20,701 nucleotides of DNA from Coriobacteriales bacterium (GCA_031274985.1 JAISPK010000019.1:1-20701); one strand, 5' to 3'; positions 1-8,226 are shown, counted from the first letter of the stretch. Notes: generated from the sequence alone by a model not told the origin. Numbers and translations are program-made.

Positions 1-1355
1 TGTACATTGTGTCCAGCAAGTCCGGCTCTACCATTGAGCCGTTGATGTTAGAGCGGGTGACCTGGCAGTATGTTGCCGACCACCTGACAGTCGAGGGCGC
101 CGCACAGCGGTTTGTGGCAATTACCGAGCCGGGAAGCAAGCTTGAACAACTTGCCCAGGAAAAGAATTACCGCTTTATCCTCCATCCGCCAACCGACCTG
201 GGAGGAAGATACTCGGCCCTCAGTGTTTACGGGCTTTTTCCCCTTGCCTGCGTTGGTATCAACATTGAGCAGTTGATAAGCACGGCAGCGCGCATGGAGC
301 AACGCTGTGCCGCAGATTCGCTGGACAACCCTGCGCTACAACTGGCCTGCTTTATCTATGACCACTATAGGCGAGGCCGCGACAAGATCTCTTTGATCAT
401 GCCCAAGTCAGGGGCGGTATTCGGCCTTTGGCTGGAGCAACTGATTGCTGAAAGCCTGGGAAAGCAGGACATCGGCGTTTTGCCCAATGTTGAGATCGAC
501 CCCTCTAATCTGCATGCAGCACACGAAGACCGGATGATAATCTCCTATGCCCTGGGCCTCACCGAAGGATTTGAAGAATCCCTCATGCATCTTGACCCCT
601 CAATACCGGCCCTGCATTACCGTCCGGACTCCGTTGATGAGCTCTTTGATCTCTTTGTTTTGTGGGAATTTACCGTTGCCCTGGTGGGACTTCTCATGGA
701 GGTCAATCCCTTTGATCAGCCGAATGTCGAAGACACCAAAAAGAGGGTCCGCTCACTGCTCTTAGGCCAGGGAAGCGATGCTCCGTCAGAGGAAACCGCT
801 GTCACAGAGCAGGAATCTGATTACCGGGAGATCACTTTTTTGGAGGACGGCTTTGTCCGCAGCGTGTGGCTTTCGCGAGCATTTATCGAAAACACCGGCC
901 TTGAGCTTGAAGACCTCTCAATAGACCTCATACTGAGAACACTGCTCGGCACTCTTCGCTGCAATGACTACTTTGCACTCAATGCGTTTTTGCCGTTCAG
1001 AGGATATGGGCGCAGGGAGGCACTCGAGCGCATACGCGACTATGCGGCCAGCCGCCTGGGTGTTGCTGCCTGTCTGGAGATCGGGCCTCGCTATTTGCAC
1101 TCAATCGGGCAGTTCCATAAAGGTGGCCCCAACACGGGCGTGTACTGTTTTCTCTCGGCAGACGAAGATGAGGACATCAAGATCCCCGGCGAGGAGTTTA
1201 CGCTTGGCATGCTGGCCACTACGCAGGCGCAGGGTGATTTCCTGGCTCTGGCTGCGCGGGGTCGTCGTGCCATACAGATTCATCTGGCAAGCAACGACGA
1301 AGAGACCCTCAGTCGTTTTGCCGACCGTTTCTGCCTGGCGGTTTGCGCGACCTAG
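1..1355 (+). CDS. pgi: Glucose-6-phosphate isomerase, C-terminal part (5' end outside window; possibly the Pgi half of a transaldolase-Pgi fusion)
   Basis: Interconverts glucose 6-phosphate and fructose 6-phosphate in glycolysis/gluconeogenesis in the cytoplasm. The frame is open to the left edge (first full codon at 3). The GTG at 9 is an internal valine inside the sugar-phosphate-binding motif SSKSGSTIEP, so it is not the start. Further family motifs are GGRYSALS, the NVEIDPSNLHAAHEDR stretch, and near the C-terminus LHSIGQFHKGGPNTGVY. That last motif and the roughly 450 residues downstream of SKSG match the Pgi half of bifunctional transaldolase/Pgi proteins better than they match the classical E. 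coli-type enzyme. Whether a transaldolase domain precedes it cannot be seen. The gene ends 11 bp before the convergent surface-protein gene. No T-tract terminator was seen in that gap. Family assignment is firm; the fusion is a guess. Confidence 0.9.
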   Translation, partial: YIVSSKSGSTIEPLMLERVTWQYVADHLTVEGAAQRFVAITEPGSKLEQLAQEKNYRFILHPPTDLGGRYSALSVYGLFPLACVGINIEQLISTAARMEQRCAADSLDNPALQLACFIYDHYRRGRDKISLIMPKSGAVFGLWLEQLIAESLGKQDIGVLPNVEIDPSNLHAAHEDRMIISYALGLTEGFEESLMHLDPSIPALHYRPDSVDELFDLFVLWEFTVALVGLLMEVNPFDQPNVEDTKKRVRSLLLGQGSDAPSEETAVTEQESDYREITFLEDGFVRSVWLSRAFIENTGLELEDLSIDLILRTLLGTLRCNDYFALNAFLPFRGYGRREALERIRDYAASRLGVAACLEIGPRYLHSIGQFHKGGPNTGVYCFLSADEDEDIKIPGEEFTLGMLATTQAQGDFLALAARGRRAIQIHLASNDEETLSRFADRFCLAVCAT

Positions 1356-1366
1356 CGTCCCTAAAA

Positions 1367-2704
1367 TCAGATCCGGTGCTTTTTCCTGCGCCCGGCGTAG
1401 GCAGCGTAGGTAGTAAGCAGCAGCCCCGCCAGCAGCAGGGCAATTGCACTGCCAGCGGCAAGTAAGCCGGCGTTGTCGCCAGTAGAGGGGATCGATGCCT
1501 GCCCTGACGGGGGAGAGGCGCTATCAGGCGTATAGTAGTTCCCCACCCATACATATGACGCGTTGGCATTAACAATAAAGTCGGTATAGGTGAGATAAGG
1601 CGGCTTGGTTGAGGGAGTCACAAAGTCCGCAGCGGTTTTGGGAAGGTCGACCCAGGTGTTTTCGTCGTAGAACAGGATATAGGTGTTGTTGGCACTGATG
1701 GACCCATCGATAGTCACCTCTGCCCCATCGTAGGCTATTACGCCCACGCCATCAGTCGCAATGACACTGCCACCAATAGCTACCTGCGAGTTTGAATAGG
1801 CTTGAACCCCACTCTCGCCACTGGCAGCAGGAGTAGAGACACTGCCATCAACAGACACCATCGAGAAACCATCGGCATACACGCCAGAAAACGCTGAGGT
1901 CACCTTGCCACTGACTGAACAAGAACTGCTATTCATGGCAGCGATAGCCCACCCCGCGCTAATTCCGGTATTGACGAAGGCATTGACATCGCCCCAGACT
2001 GTGGTCGATGCCATCTTGAGAATAATCGCAAAGCCGGCTACCGTTACAGCGGCAGGTGCGGTCATGGTGCCAACAAGCACGTTGCCGCTGTTTGCAGCGT
2101 AGATTCCGCCTCCACCAGCGTTAATGCCGCCCAGTATCTCCACAAGACCAAAGTCATATACGGCCACTCCGTTGCCCGTTGTGTCTACCTTGCCCTCGAT
2201 AGTGATAAAAGCACCGGACGAGATGACCGCGCAATTATCCAAACCAATACTAATGGGGTCGCGATCAGTCGCCAGCACATCACCGGCAATGTTCAGCGAA
2301 CCGGTGCCGTAGCTGAAAGAGGAAGCAGTACTATCGGTTACTATCAAAACCGTGTATGAAGGAAAGATGCCGTCGTAGAGAATCAGGCTTCCGCTGATGT
2401 TAAGATCAAAGCCAGCTAGATCCAGGGTGAAGGTTGACTTCGTTTCGAGACTAAGGTCGCCGGTAATATCGATAGTGTCTTTCAAGACGATCTCATCACC
2501 GGTTGACGGTGACATTTGAAGAATCGCGTTATTGAATGAGAATGAACCTTGTGAGACACCGCCAAGAAAAACCTCACAGGTGTCAGGGGCGGCTGGGGAT
2601 GCCGCAAACGCCTGTACGGGCGCTGCGCTAAACATAATCATCGCCACCATCATAGCGAGCAGTACGGCCAAACCCCTCGAGGCGTTCCTCTTCATGGCTT
2701 TCAT
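1367..2704 (-). CDS. Cell-wall-anchored, beta-helix-like surface protein with IPSTG sorting signal
   Basis: A 445-residue secreted protein of unknown specific function. Residues 1-35 form a signal peptide (basic MKAMKRNASR, hydrophobic core, cleavage near AFA/AS). The mature part is rich in Gly, Ser, Thr, Val and Ala. Residues about 165-340 contain degenerate repeats of roughly 20 residues of the type hydrophobic-x-hydrophobic-G-S-V then G-V-x-A-Y (VSVDGSVS, VAIGGSVIATDGVGVIAY, VTIDGSIS), which suggests a right-handed parallel beta-helix. The C-terminus has a sortase-type signal: IPSTG at 405-409, a hydrophobic segment at 411-432 and the basic tail GRRKKHRI. The start at 2704 has an AGGAGAGG ribosome site (2713-2720) 8 nt upstream; a second ATG at 2695 is less well placed. 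It is convergent with pgi and divergent from gatC. Role in adhesion or matrix is inference only. Confidence 0.85.
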   Translation of the reverse strand: MKAMKRNASRGLAVLLAMMVAMIMFSAAPVQAFAASPAAPDTCEVFLGGVSQGSFSFNNAILQMSPSTGDEIVLKDTIDITGDLSLETKSTFTLDLAGFDLNISGSLILYDGIFPSYTVLIVTDSTASSFSYGTGSLNIAGDVLATDRDPISIGLDNCAVISSGAFITIEGKVDTTGNGVAVYDFGLVEILGGINAGGGGIYAANSGNVLVGTMTAPAAVTVAGFAIILKMASTTVWGDVNAFVNTGISAGWAIAAMNSSSCSVSGKVTSAFSGVYADGFSMVSVDGSVSTPAASGESGVQAYSNSQVAIGGSVIATDGVGVIAYDGAEVTIDGSISANNTYILFYDENTWVDLPKTAADFVTPSTKPPYLTYTDFIVNANASYVWVGNYYTPDSASPPSGQASIPSTGDNAGLLAAGSAIALLLAGLLLTTYAAYAGRRKKHRI

Positions 2705-2781
2705 TCTATGATCCTCTCCTTTGTGCTACCACACTTATCAACACTTGACCAAGCGATAAAAATGCCTGATGCAAAGTCCAT

Positions 2782-2790
2782 AGTATACCA
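2782..2790 (-). promoter_or_regulatory. Extended -10 promoter for the surface protein gene
   Basis: On the minus strand this reads TGGTATACT, a good extended -10 (TGn plus TATACT). No TTGACA-like -35 lies 16-18 bp upstream, as is common for extended -10 promoters. Transcription would start near 2775, giving a leader of about 70 nt before the ATG at 2704. Prediction only. Confidence 0.45.
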
Positions 2791-2871
2791 GTTAAAAGAA
2801 TTGGCTTTCCTAAAACAAAACTACCCTGAAGTTTTGTATGATTATCGTTTGTAAAAGTTTGGAGAAAATAT

Positions 2872-3180
2872 ATGCATTTAACCACAGAAGCAGTGCGTGA
2901 ACTCGCTTTTTGTGCCCGGATAGAACTGCACGACGAAGAGCTGCCCGCGTTGACCCGCGACCTCAACGCCATAATGGACAGCCTTGAGCCTATCACCCAC
3001 TTTGAACTGGATGAAGTAGAGCCAACCTATCATCCTATTGCCGGGCTCGTCAACGTGACGCGCGAGGATGTGGCTAAGCCGTGCCTTACGCAGCAAGAAG
3101 CTCTCTCTAACGCGCCGTTCACCCAAGACGGACAGTTCAAGATTCCGCCTATTCTCGCAGATGCCGGAGGAACCCGATGA
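2872..3180 (+). CDS. gatC: Asp/Glu-tRNA(Asn/Gln) amidotransferase subunit C
   Basis: Small stabilising subunit of the GatCAB complex, which converts Glu-tRNA(Gln) and/or Asp-tRNA(Asn) to the amidated forms. At 102 residues it has the usual length. It shows the family pattern: an N-terminal helix TTEAVRELAFCARIEL, a second helix with LNAIMDSLEPI, then an extended C-terminal tail with TREDVAKPCLTQQEALSNAP. The ATG at 2872 follows GGAG at 2861-2864. The stop overlaps the gatA start in an ATGA, so the three subunits are translationally coupled. No convincing promoter was found in the 167-bp divergent gap on this strand; a TTGACC at 2745 has no partner -10. Confidence 0.93.
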   Translation: MHLTTEAVRELAFCARIELHDEELPALTRDLNAIMDSLEPITHFELDEVEPTYHPIAGLVNVTREDVAKPCLTQQEALSNAPFTQDGQFKIPPILADAGGTR

Positions 3181-4712
3181 GCCTCTCACCTGCTGAATAC
3201 ACCGGGTTTTCGGTACTGGACATCCTCACCGGATTGGACTGTAGGGATTTTACTGCGCGTGATGTTGCCAAAGCTGCTATAGCCACCATAGAATCGCTCG
3301 AGGCAGAGCACGTGGGAGCATTTATCTCCCTTACTCCCGAGATGGCCCTGAAGGCCGCCGGAAACGTCGACGGTACCTGTGTCTCCGGAGCCTCGCCCTT
3401 TGAGGCAGGCCTGCTTGCCGGGGTGCCTATCGGCTATAAAGACAACATGAATCTTCTCGGAAGCCGCACAACGTGCGCGAGCCGCATGATGGAAAACTAC
3501 GAGAGCATGGTCAACGCCACCTGTGTGTCCAAGACTCTGGCAGCAGGAGCGCTCCCCATGGGAAAAACGAACCTGGATGAGTTTGCCTTTGGTTCTTCAA
3601 CCGAAACGTCTGCCTTTAAGACGACCCACAATCCCTGGGACCTGACCCGGGTGCCCGGTGGCTCAAGCGGCGGGAGTGCTGCTGCGGTGGCTTCCGGCAT
3701 GCTCACGGTGGCTCTGGGCTCAGACACCGGCGGATCCATCCGCCAACCGGCATCGTTTTGCGGCGTGGTGGGCTTTAAGCCAACCTACGGCGTGGTGAGT
3801 CGCTATGGCGTGGTTGCCTTCGGCTCTTCACTCGACCAGGTGGGCCCCTTCGGCCGCTCGGTTGCCGACGTTGCCCTCACCACCGATGCTATGTGCGGCC
3901 ACGACGTAAGGGACTCTACCAGCCAAAACATCGATCCCACCTACTACAAGAGTGTGCTCGCCGGGCAAAGAGAGGGCATCAAGGGCATGCGGGTAGGCGT
4001 TGTTTCCGAGTATCTCAATGCTCCGGGGGTCACCGCAGAGGTTACCGCTGCCTTCAAAGAGGCGCTCCAACGCGTCGAAGACCTTGGCGCCCATATTGTG
4101 GAGCTGGAGCTACCCCATGCCAAGGCGGCCCTTTCTGCCTATTATGTCATCGGGCCCTGCGAGGCGTTTTCCAACCTCTCGCGCTTTGATTCCATCCGCT
4201 ATGGGTATTGTGTCCCCGACGCAACCACCATGACGGAGCAATACGAACGAAGCCGTGCCGAGGGCTTTGGGCCGGAGGTCATCCGCCGCATCCTGCTCGG
4301 CACCTATCTGCTCAGCAGCGGGGTCTATGATACCTACTACTATCCGGCCCAACAGGTGCGCACGCTCATCACGCAGGATTACCACAGCGCTTTTGAGCAG
4401 GTTGACGTGCTGCTCACGCCAACGAGCCCGCGCACGGCCTTTGCCGTTGGCGAGGTCTCTGACCCCACCACCATGTATCTGTCCGACATCTTTACCATTC
4501 CCATCAATATCGCCGGCAATGGCGGGCTGAGCCTGCCGATTGGCTTGGGGCTAGACAGCGGCATGCCGGTGGGTCTCCAGATCATCGGACCCCAGTTCAA
4601 AGACTCCAATATCATGCGGGTGGCAGCAGCGCTTGAAGCTACCTATGACATCCCGCGCCTGGCACCTCTTGTCCAAGAGCTGAGTAACACACCGGGAGGA
4701 GATGCCCGATGA
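3177..4712 (+). CDS. gatA: Asp/Glu-tRNA amidotransferase subunit A (glutaminase/amidase)
   Basis: Amidase-signature enzyme of GatCAB that releases ammonia from glutamine (or asparagine) for delivery to the GatB active site. At 511 residues it is slightly longer than the typical 485-500. The catalytic Ser-cisSer-Lys triad is intact: Lys88 in GYKDN, cis-Ser163 in PGGSSGGSAAA and nucleophile Ser187 in GSDTGGSIRQ. Spacing is the same as in characterised GatA (75 residues Lys to cis-Ser, 24 cis-Ser to Ser). GGAGG at 3166-3170 precedes the ATG by 6 nt. It overlaps gatC by 4 nt and gatB by 4 nt. Confidence 0.96.
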   Translation: MSLSPAEYTGFSVLDILTGLDCRDFTARDVAKAAIATIESLEAEHVGAFISLTPEMALKAAGNVDGTCVSGASPFEAGLLAGVPIGYKDNMNLLGSRTTCASRMMENYESMVNATCVSKTLAAGALPMGKTNLDEFAFGSSTETSAFKTTHNPWDLTRVPGGSSGGSAAAVASGMLTVALGSDTGGSIRQPASFCGVVGFKPTYGVVSRYGVVAFGSSLDQVGPFGRSVADVALTTDAMCGHDVRDSTSQNIDPTYYKSVLAGQREGIKGMRVGVVSEYLNAPGVTAEVTAAFKEALQRVEDLGAHIVELELPHAKAALSAYYVIGPCEAFSNLSRFDSIRYGYCVPDATTMTEQYERSRAEGFGPEVIRRILLGTYLLSSGVYDTYYYPAQQVRTLITQDYHSAFEQVDVLLTPTSPRTAFAVGEVSDPTTMYLSDIFTIPINIAGNGGLSLPIGLGLDSGMPVGLQIIGPQFKDSNIMRVAAALEATYDIPRLAPLVQELSNTPGGDAR

Positions 4713-6310
4713 AAACGCTCGCTGAGGTATTCTGCGATTGGGAGGCCGTCATCGGCCTCGAGGTGCACACCGAGCTTACGACGCTCAACTCCAAGGTGTT
4801 CTGTCCGTGCAAGGTTGAGTTTGGCGCACCGCCCAACTCGCAGGTCTGCCCGATATGTCTGGGCATTCCCGGCACCCTGCCGGTGCTCAACCGGGCTGCC
4901 ATTGAGAGTACCGTTCTCGCGGGCCTGGCAACCAATTGCACTATTGAAAAACAGAGCATGTTCTATCGTAAACACTACTTTTACCCGGACATGACCAAAA
5001 ACCTGCAGATTACCCAGGGCCCGGTTGCTTTTTGTATGCGAGGCGGTCTTACCCTGGAGGTACTGGGCGCATCAGCAGCAGAGCGCACACATCTGGAGGG
5101 CACGCAGCCGGTGGACCAGAGCAACGTAAACGGAGCTAGCCCCGCTGACGGCTACGTCACCCGCATCGGTATCACGCGCATCCATCTGGAGGAGGACGCC
5201 GGTAAGCTGGTGCATATCGGCGGCGAGAGCGGACGTATCTCCGGTGCCGACTACAGTCTGGTGGACTACAACCGCTGCGGCATGGGTCTCATCGAGCTGG
5301 TCACGGAGCCTGATCTACGCACGCCGGAAGAAGCCCGTCTCTTCTTGCAGAAGCTGCGCCTGATTTATCTGACACTGGGCATCTCGGACTGCTCAATGGA
5401 GCAGGGCTCCCTGCGCTGTGACGGCAATATCAGTCTGCGCCGGCGCGGGACGAGTACCTTTGGCACCAAGACTGAGCTCAAGAACATGAACTCCTTCAAA
5501 AACCTCCACGACGGTCTTGCCTTTGAGATCTGCCGCCAGGCAGAACTCCTGGAAAGCGGCGGCACAGTGGTGCAGGAAACCAGGCACTGGGAACCATCGA
5601 AAAATCGTACGATTGGCATGCGCTCCAAAGAGACCGTTGCAGACTACTATCTCTTCCCCGATCCTGACCTGGCGCCCAACGACCTGAGCGATGCGTTCAT
5701 AAACGAGATGCGCTCACGGCTGCCGGAGCTGCCCGATGCACGCATTGCCCGCTATGTGACAACGTTGCAGCTTTCTTTGGCTGACGCGCGCATCCTCGCA
5801 GGAGACATCGAACTGGCGCGTTTCTTTGACCGGGCGCTCGAAGCAGCACCACAAACCGCAAGTACCCAAGAGCTGGCAAAGCCGCTTGCCAATATGCTGA
5901 TAAACGAGGTCTCTGCCTATCTCAATGCCGAGACCCTCTCACTTGAGCAAACCAAACTCAAGCCGGAGTATCTCCTCGAGCTCACCCAACTGGTGCTGAG
6001 CGAAGAGATATCATCCAAGCAAGGAAAGGAAGTACTGGCGCAGGTATTCATCCAAGGAGTATCACCAGCAGAACTGGTGGAAGAGTTGGGCATCAAGCAG
6101 GTATCTAATGTTGAAGAGATCGGGGCAGTCGCCCAGCGTATACTTGATGCCAACCCCGCAAAAGTTGCGGAATATCAGGCAGGAAAAACCGGGTTGCTCG
6201 GGTTTTTCGTCGGGCAGGCCATGAAGGCAACCGACGGCAGGGCAAACCCCAAACTCATCAACGAGACCTTTGTCAACCTTTTATCGAAAGGAACAGAATC
6301 CCATGGCTAA
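4709..6310 (+). CDS. gatB: Asp/Glu-tRNA amidotransferase subunit B
   Basis: GatB phosphorylates the side-chain carboxylate of mischarged Glu- or Asp-tRNA with ATP and amidates it using ammonia channelled from GatA. The cradle-domain hallmarks are present: WEAVIGLEVHTEL, the zinc-site cysteines Cys32/Cys34 (FCPC) and Cys47/Cys50 (CPIC), then YRKHYFYPDMTKNLQITQ and RIHLEEDAGKL. The C-terminal YqeY-like tail domain ends in a run resembling NPKLINETFVNLL. At 533 residues it is longer than the usual 475-500. Much of the excess is an extra segment at about residues 119-148, just before the HLEEDAGK motif. A strong ribosome site (GGAGGAG, 4695-4701) sits inside gatA. The stop overlaps the start of the next gene by 8 nt. 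Confidence 0.96.
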   Translation: MKTLAEVFCDWEAVIGLEVHTELTTLNSKVFCPCKVEFGAPPNSQVCPICLGIPGTLPVLNRAAIESTVLAGLATNCTIEKQSMFYRKHYFYPDMTKNLQITQGPVAFCMRGGLTLEVLGASAAERTHLEGTQPVDQSNVNGASPADGYVTRIGITRIHLEEDAGKLVHIGGESGRISGADYSLVDYNRCGMGLIELVTEPDLRTPEEARLFLQKLRLIYLTLGISDCSMEQGSLRCDGNISLRRRGTSTFGTKTELKNMNSFKNLHDGLAFEICRQAELLESGGTVVQETRHWEPSKNRTIGMRSKETVADYYLFPDPDLAPNDLSDAFINEMRSRLPELPDARIARYVTTLQLSLADARILAGDIELARFFDRALEAAPQTASTQELAKPLANMLINEVSAYLNAETLSLEQTKLKPEYLLELTQLVLSEEISSKQGKEVLAQVFIQGVSPAELVEELGIKQVSNVEEIGAVAQRILDANPAKVAEYQAGKTGLLGFFVGQAMKATDGRANPKLINETFVNLLSKGTESHG

Positions 6311-6926
6311 GATACGATTCAACTACTTTGACGCTTTTGAGCATATTGCGCAGTGCGCCTGCAGGGAAGCCAGAATGCTCAACGAGATCATGACAGACTT
6401 CTCTCATGCTGATCTTCCCGAGCAACTGGTAAAGATGCATGAGATAGAAAACGAAGCAGACAGCGAAAATCACCAGATCTACCGACATCTGGCCAATGAG
6501 TTCGTGCCTCCCATTGAGCGCGAGGACATCGTCACCCTGGCTCAGAATCTCGACAATATCGTCGATTACATCGAGGGTGTGGCGCAACGCCTCTACATGT
6601 TTGACATCAAGGAGATTCCCGAGCCTGCCCTGCAGATGGGGGTGTTGATAGAAAAATCCAGCGTGGCACTTGCCGAAGCAATCAAGGATTTTCGCAACTT
6701 CAAAAAATCCAAAACGCTTGACCAGCTGCTCATCACCGTAAACGACAGCGAAGAAGAGGCCGACAAGATCTACTTCAATGCGGTGAGGGACATCTTTGTC
6801 GAATGCAAAGACAGCCCGCTCTATGTCATGACCTGGTATGACCTTTTGGTTGGTATGGAACGCTGTGTGGACGCAACAGAAAATGCTGCCTCTACCGTTT
6901 CGACCATTATCATGAAGAACACCTGA
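6303..6926 (+). CDS. DUF47 family PhoU-like protein, partner of the Pit transporter
   Basis: A 207-residue all-helical cytoplasmic protein of the DUF47/PhoU-like family, members of which are usually encoded beside Pit phosphate transporters and thought to modulate them. Visible features are the N-terminal FDAFEHIAQCACREARMLNE helix, the acidic metal-binding-type signature HEIENEADSENHQIY (E/DxxxD style), and a second copy-like element NDSEEEADKIYFNAVRDIF. PhoU-fold proteins typically contain such paired acidic motifs. I chose ATG 6303 (AAAGGA at 6287-6292) over an upstream in-frame codon at 6270, which lies deep in gatB and would add 11 non-family residues. It overlaps the gatB stop by 8 nt and lies 38 nt before pit. 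Regulation of Pit by this protein is established for some homologues and inferred here. Confidence 0.88.
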   Translation: MAKIRFNYFDAFEHIAQCACREARMLNEIMTDFSHADLPEQLVKMHEIENEADSENHQIYRHLANEFVPPIEREDIVTLAQNLDNIVDYIEGVAQRLYMFDIKEIPEPALQMGVLIEKSSVALAEAIKDFRNFKKSKTLDQLLITVNDSEEEADKIYFNAVRDIFVECKDSPLYVMTWYDLLVGMERCVDATENAASTVSTIIMKNT

Positions 6927-6964
6927 TAGTGCAGAAGACCTCTGAGCGTGTGGAGCGTGCTTAA

Positions 6965-7957
6965 GTGAGCACCATACTGGTATTTGTTTTGATATTTGCC
7001 CTTATCTTTGAGTTCATTAACGGATTCCACGATACGGCAAATGCTATTGCCACTACCGTCTATACCCGGACGCTCTCGGTGGGCAAAGCCATTGTCCTCG
7101 CCTCGGGCATGAATTTTTTGGGTGCGCTGGTGTCAGAGAACGTCGCAAAGACCATCACCGCAGGAATAGTGTCGGTACCCATTGAAGAATACGTTGTTAT
7201 GGCCGCACTCATCGGCGCGATTATCTGGAATCTCTTTACCTGGTGGCGCTCTATTCCCTCGTCATCTTCCCATGCGCTCATCGGCTCGCTTATTGGTGCT
7301 GTTATCGTCTATACCCTGGGCATCGAGGGAATCAAGTGGGAGGGCGTGCTCAACAAGATAATCATCCCGCTCTTTACGAGTCCCATTCTGGGGTTTTTTC
7401 TCGCCTATGTTCTGATGAAGCTGATAAACAGAGCCTTTCAAAGGTTTGCCCGCAATAAAGTCAACCGGGTATTCAAGCGCCTCCAACTGCTCTCAGCTGC
7501 GTTTGTGGCATTCAGTCATGGCAACAATGATGCGCAGAAAACCATGGGCATCATTACGCTGGCGTTGATTACCGGCGGGTTGTTGCCTGCCGATGCCGGT
7601 GTGCCGATATGGGTTAAGATAATCTGTGCGGGGACGATTGCAGCAGGCACGGCAATCGGCGGCTGGAAGATCATGAAAACGATGGGTGGGGGAGTCACCA
7701 AACTCAGCCCTTCCAGCGGTTTTGTTGCTCAGACCACGGCGGCAGCGGTCATTGAGAGCATGTCTTTCATCGGCGCGCCTATCTCTACGACTCAGGTGAT
7801 CTCTTCTGCGGTCATGGGGGTCGGTTCGGCCAAGCGGCTCAGTTCGGTTAAGTGGAAGGTCGCCGGCGACATCGCAATCACCTGGGTCGTTACTTTGCCG
7901 GCGGCAATGATCCTCGGTGGACTCTCCGTCTTCATCATCAAACTCTTTGTGAGTTAG
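6965..7957 (+). CDS. pit: Inorganic phosphate transporter, Pit family
   Basis: Integral membrane low-affinity phosphate transporter; family members move metal-phosphate complexes or phosphate with a cation. The 330-residue protein carries both inverted-repeat signatures: GFHDTANAIAT at residues 20-30 and AFSHGNNDAQKTMG at 182-195. It also has SIPSSSSHALIGSLIGA, which is typical of the family. About ten hydrophobic segments are visible, with a basic cytoplasmic loop around residues 155-175 (RAFQRFARNKVNRVFKR). The GTG start at 6965 is preceded by GGAG (6952-6955) at 9 nt. It follows the DUF47 gene by 38 nt, the standard pairing. Direct metal selectivity cannot be told from sequence. Confidence 0.94.
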   Translation: MSTILVFVLIFALIFEFINGFHDTANAIATTVYTRTLSVGKAIVLASGMNFLGALVSENVAKTITAGIVSVPIEEYVVMAALIGAIIWNLFTWWRSIPSSSSHALIGSLIGAVIVYTLGIEGIKWEGVLNKIIIPLFTSPILGFFLAYVLMKLINRAFQRFARNKVNRVFKRLQLLSAAFVAFSHGNNDAQKTMGIITLALITGGLLPADAGVPIWVKIICAGTIAAGTAIGGWKIMKTMGGGVTKLSPSSGFVAQTTAAAVIESMSFIGAPISTTQVISSAVMGVGSAKRLSSVKWKVAGDIAITWVVTLPAAMILGGLSVFIIKLFVS

Positions 7958-7960
7958 CGC

Positions 7961-8101
7961 TTGACAGGGGGACGGGCCTGGTGCGCTGACAAAAGGGGAC
8001 GTTGCTGACAAAAAGGGACGTACCTTCTGTCTTGTTGGGCAACTGGTTGTCCCAACAAGACAGAAGGTACGTCCCCTTTTGTCAGCACTTCCCCCTGTCA
8101 A
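7961..8101. repeat. 141-bp nested palindromic REP/MITE-like element
   Basis: A non-coding element starting 4 bp after the pit stop. The termini are a perfect 12-bp inverted repeat (TTGACAGGGGGA at 7961-7972, complement at 8090-8101). Inside is a 36-bp inverted repeat with one mismatch (8004-8039 versus 8051-8086) around an 11-nt loop, which itself can pair CAAC with GTTG. The left side also holds three tandem imperfect copies of a TGACA-A/G-run-GGGGACG unit (from 7961, 7985 and 8004). No transposase frame lies within it, so it would be a non-autonomous MITE or REP-type unit. Its transcript would form a very long hairpin that could stop or stabilise pit mRNA, but no T-tract follows, so it is not a classical intrinsic terminator. 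Family membership cannot be confirmed without genome copies. Confidence 0.85.
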
Positions 8102-8126
8102 CCCTGTCCCCTCAGCCTCCTGATGA

Positions 8127-8135
8127 TGTTATGCT
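8127..8135 (+). promoter_or_regulatory. Extended -10 promoter for tRNA-Thr
   Basis: TGTTATGCT (TGn plus TATGCT) ends 16 nt before the mature tRNA 5' end, giving a predicted start near 8142 and a leader of about 10 nt. No good -35 is seen at 17 bp, where the REP-like element ends. Prediction only. Confidence 0.45.
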
Positions 8136-8151
8136 AAACTAAGCGACTTGA

Positions 8152-8226
8152 GCTGGTGTGGCGCAATGGTAGCGCAACTGATTTGTAATCAGTAGGCTGT
8201 GGGTTCGAGTCCCTCCACCAGCTCCA
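8152..8226 (+). tRNA. tRNA-Thr (anticodon UGU), CCA encoded
   Basis: The cloverleaf folds by eye. The acceptor stem GCTGGTG pairs with CACCAGC over all 7 bp. The D-stem is GCGC/GCGC around AATGGTA. The anticodon stem ACTGA/TCAGT holds loop TTTGTAA with anticodon TGT at 8184-8186, which decodes ACA and other ACN codons depending on modification. The T-arm is GTGGG-TTCGAGT-CCCTC with one U-U mismatch at the second pair. Discriminator U is followed by a genomically encoded CCA. Anticodon and body support threonine identity. A protein gene starts 24 nt downstream with no terminator between them. Confidence 0.96.

Noticed and set aside
2745..2750. TTGACC as a -35 box for gatC
   Set aside because: The hexamer 17 bp downstream (GATGCA) is not a -10, and the site is about 120 bp from the gene.
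7961..8101. CRISPR-like repeats in the GGGGACG-rich region
   Set aside because: The copies are adjacent, imperfect and partly inverted, with no unique spacers of regular length and no cas genes.
8202..8214. U-U mismatch in the T-stem, hinting at a tRNA pseudogene
   Set aside because: All other stems pair perfectly, CCA is encoded and a promoter is present; a single T-stem mismatch is tolerated.
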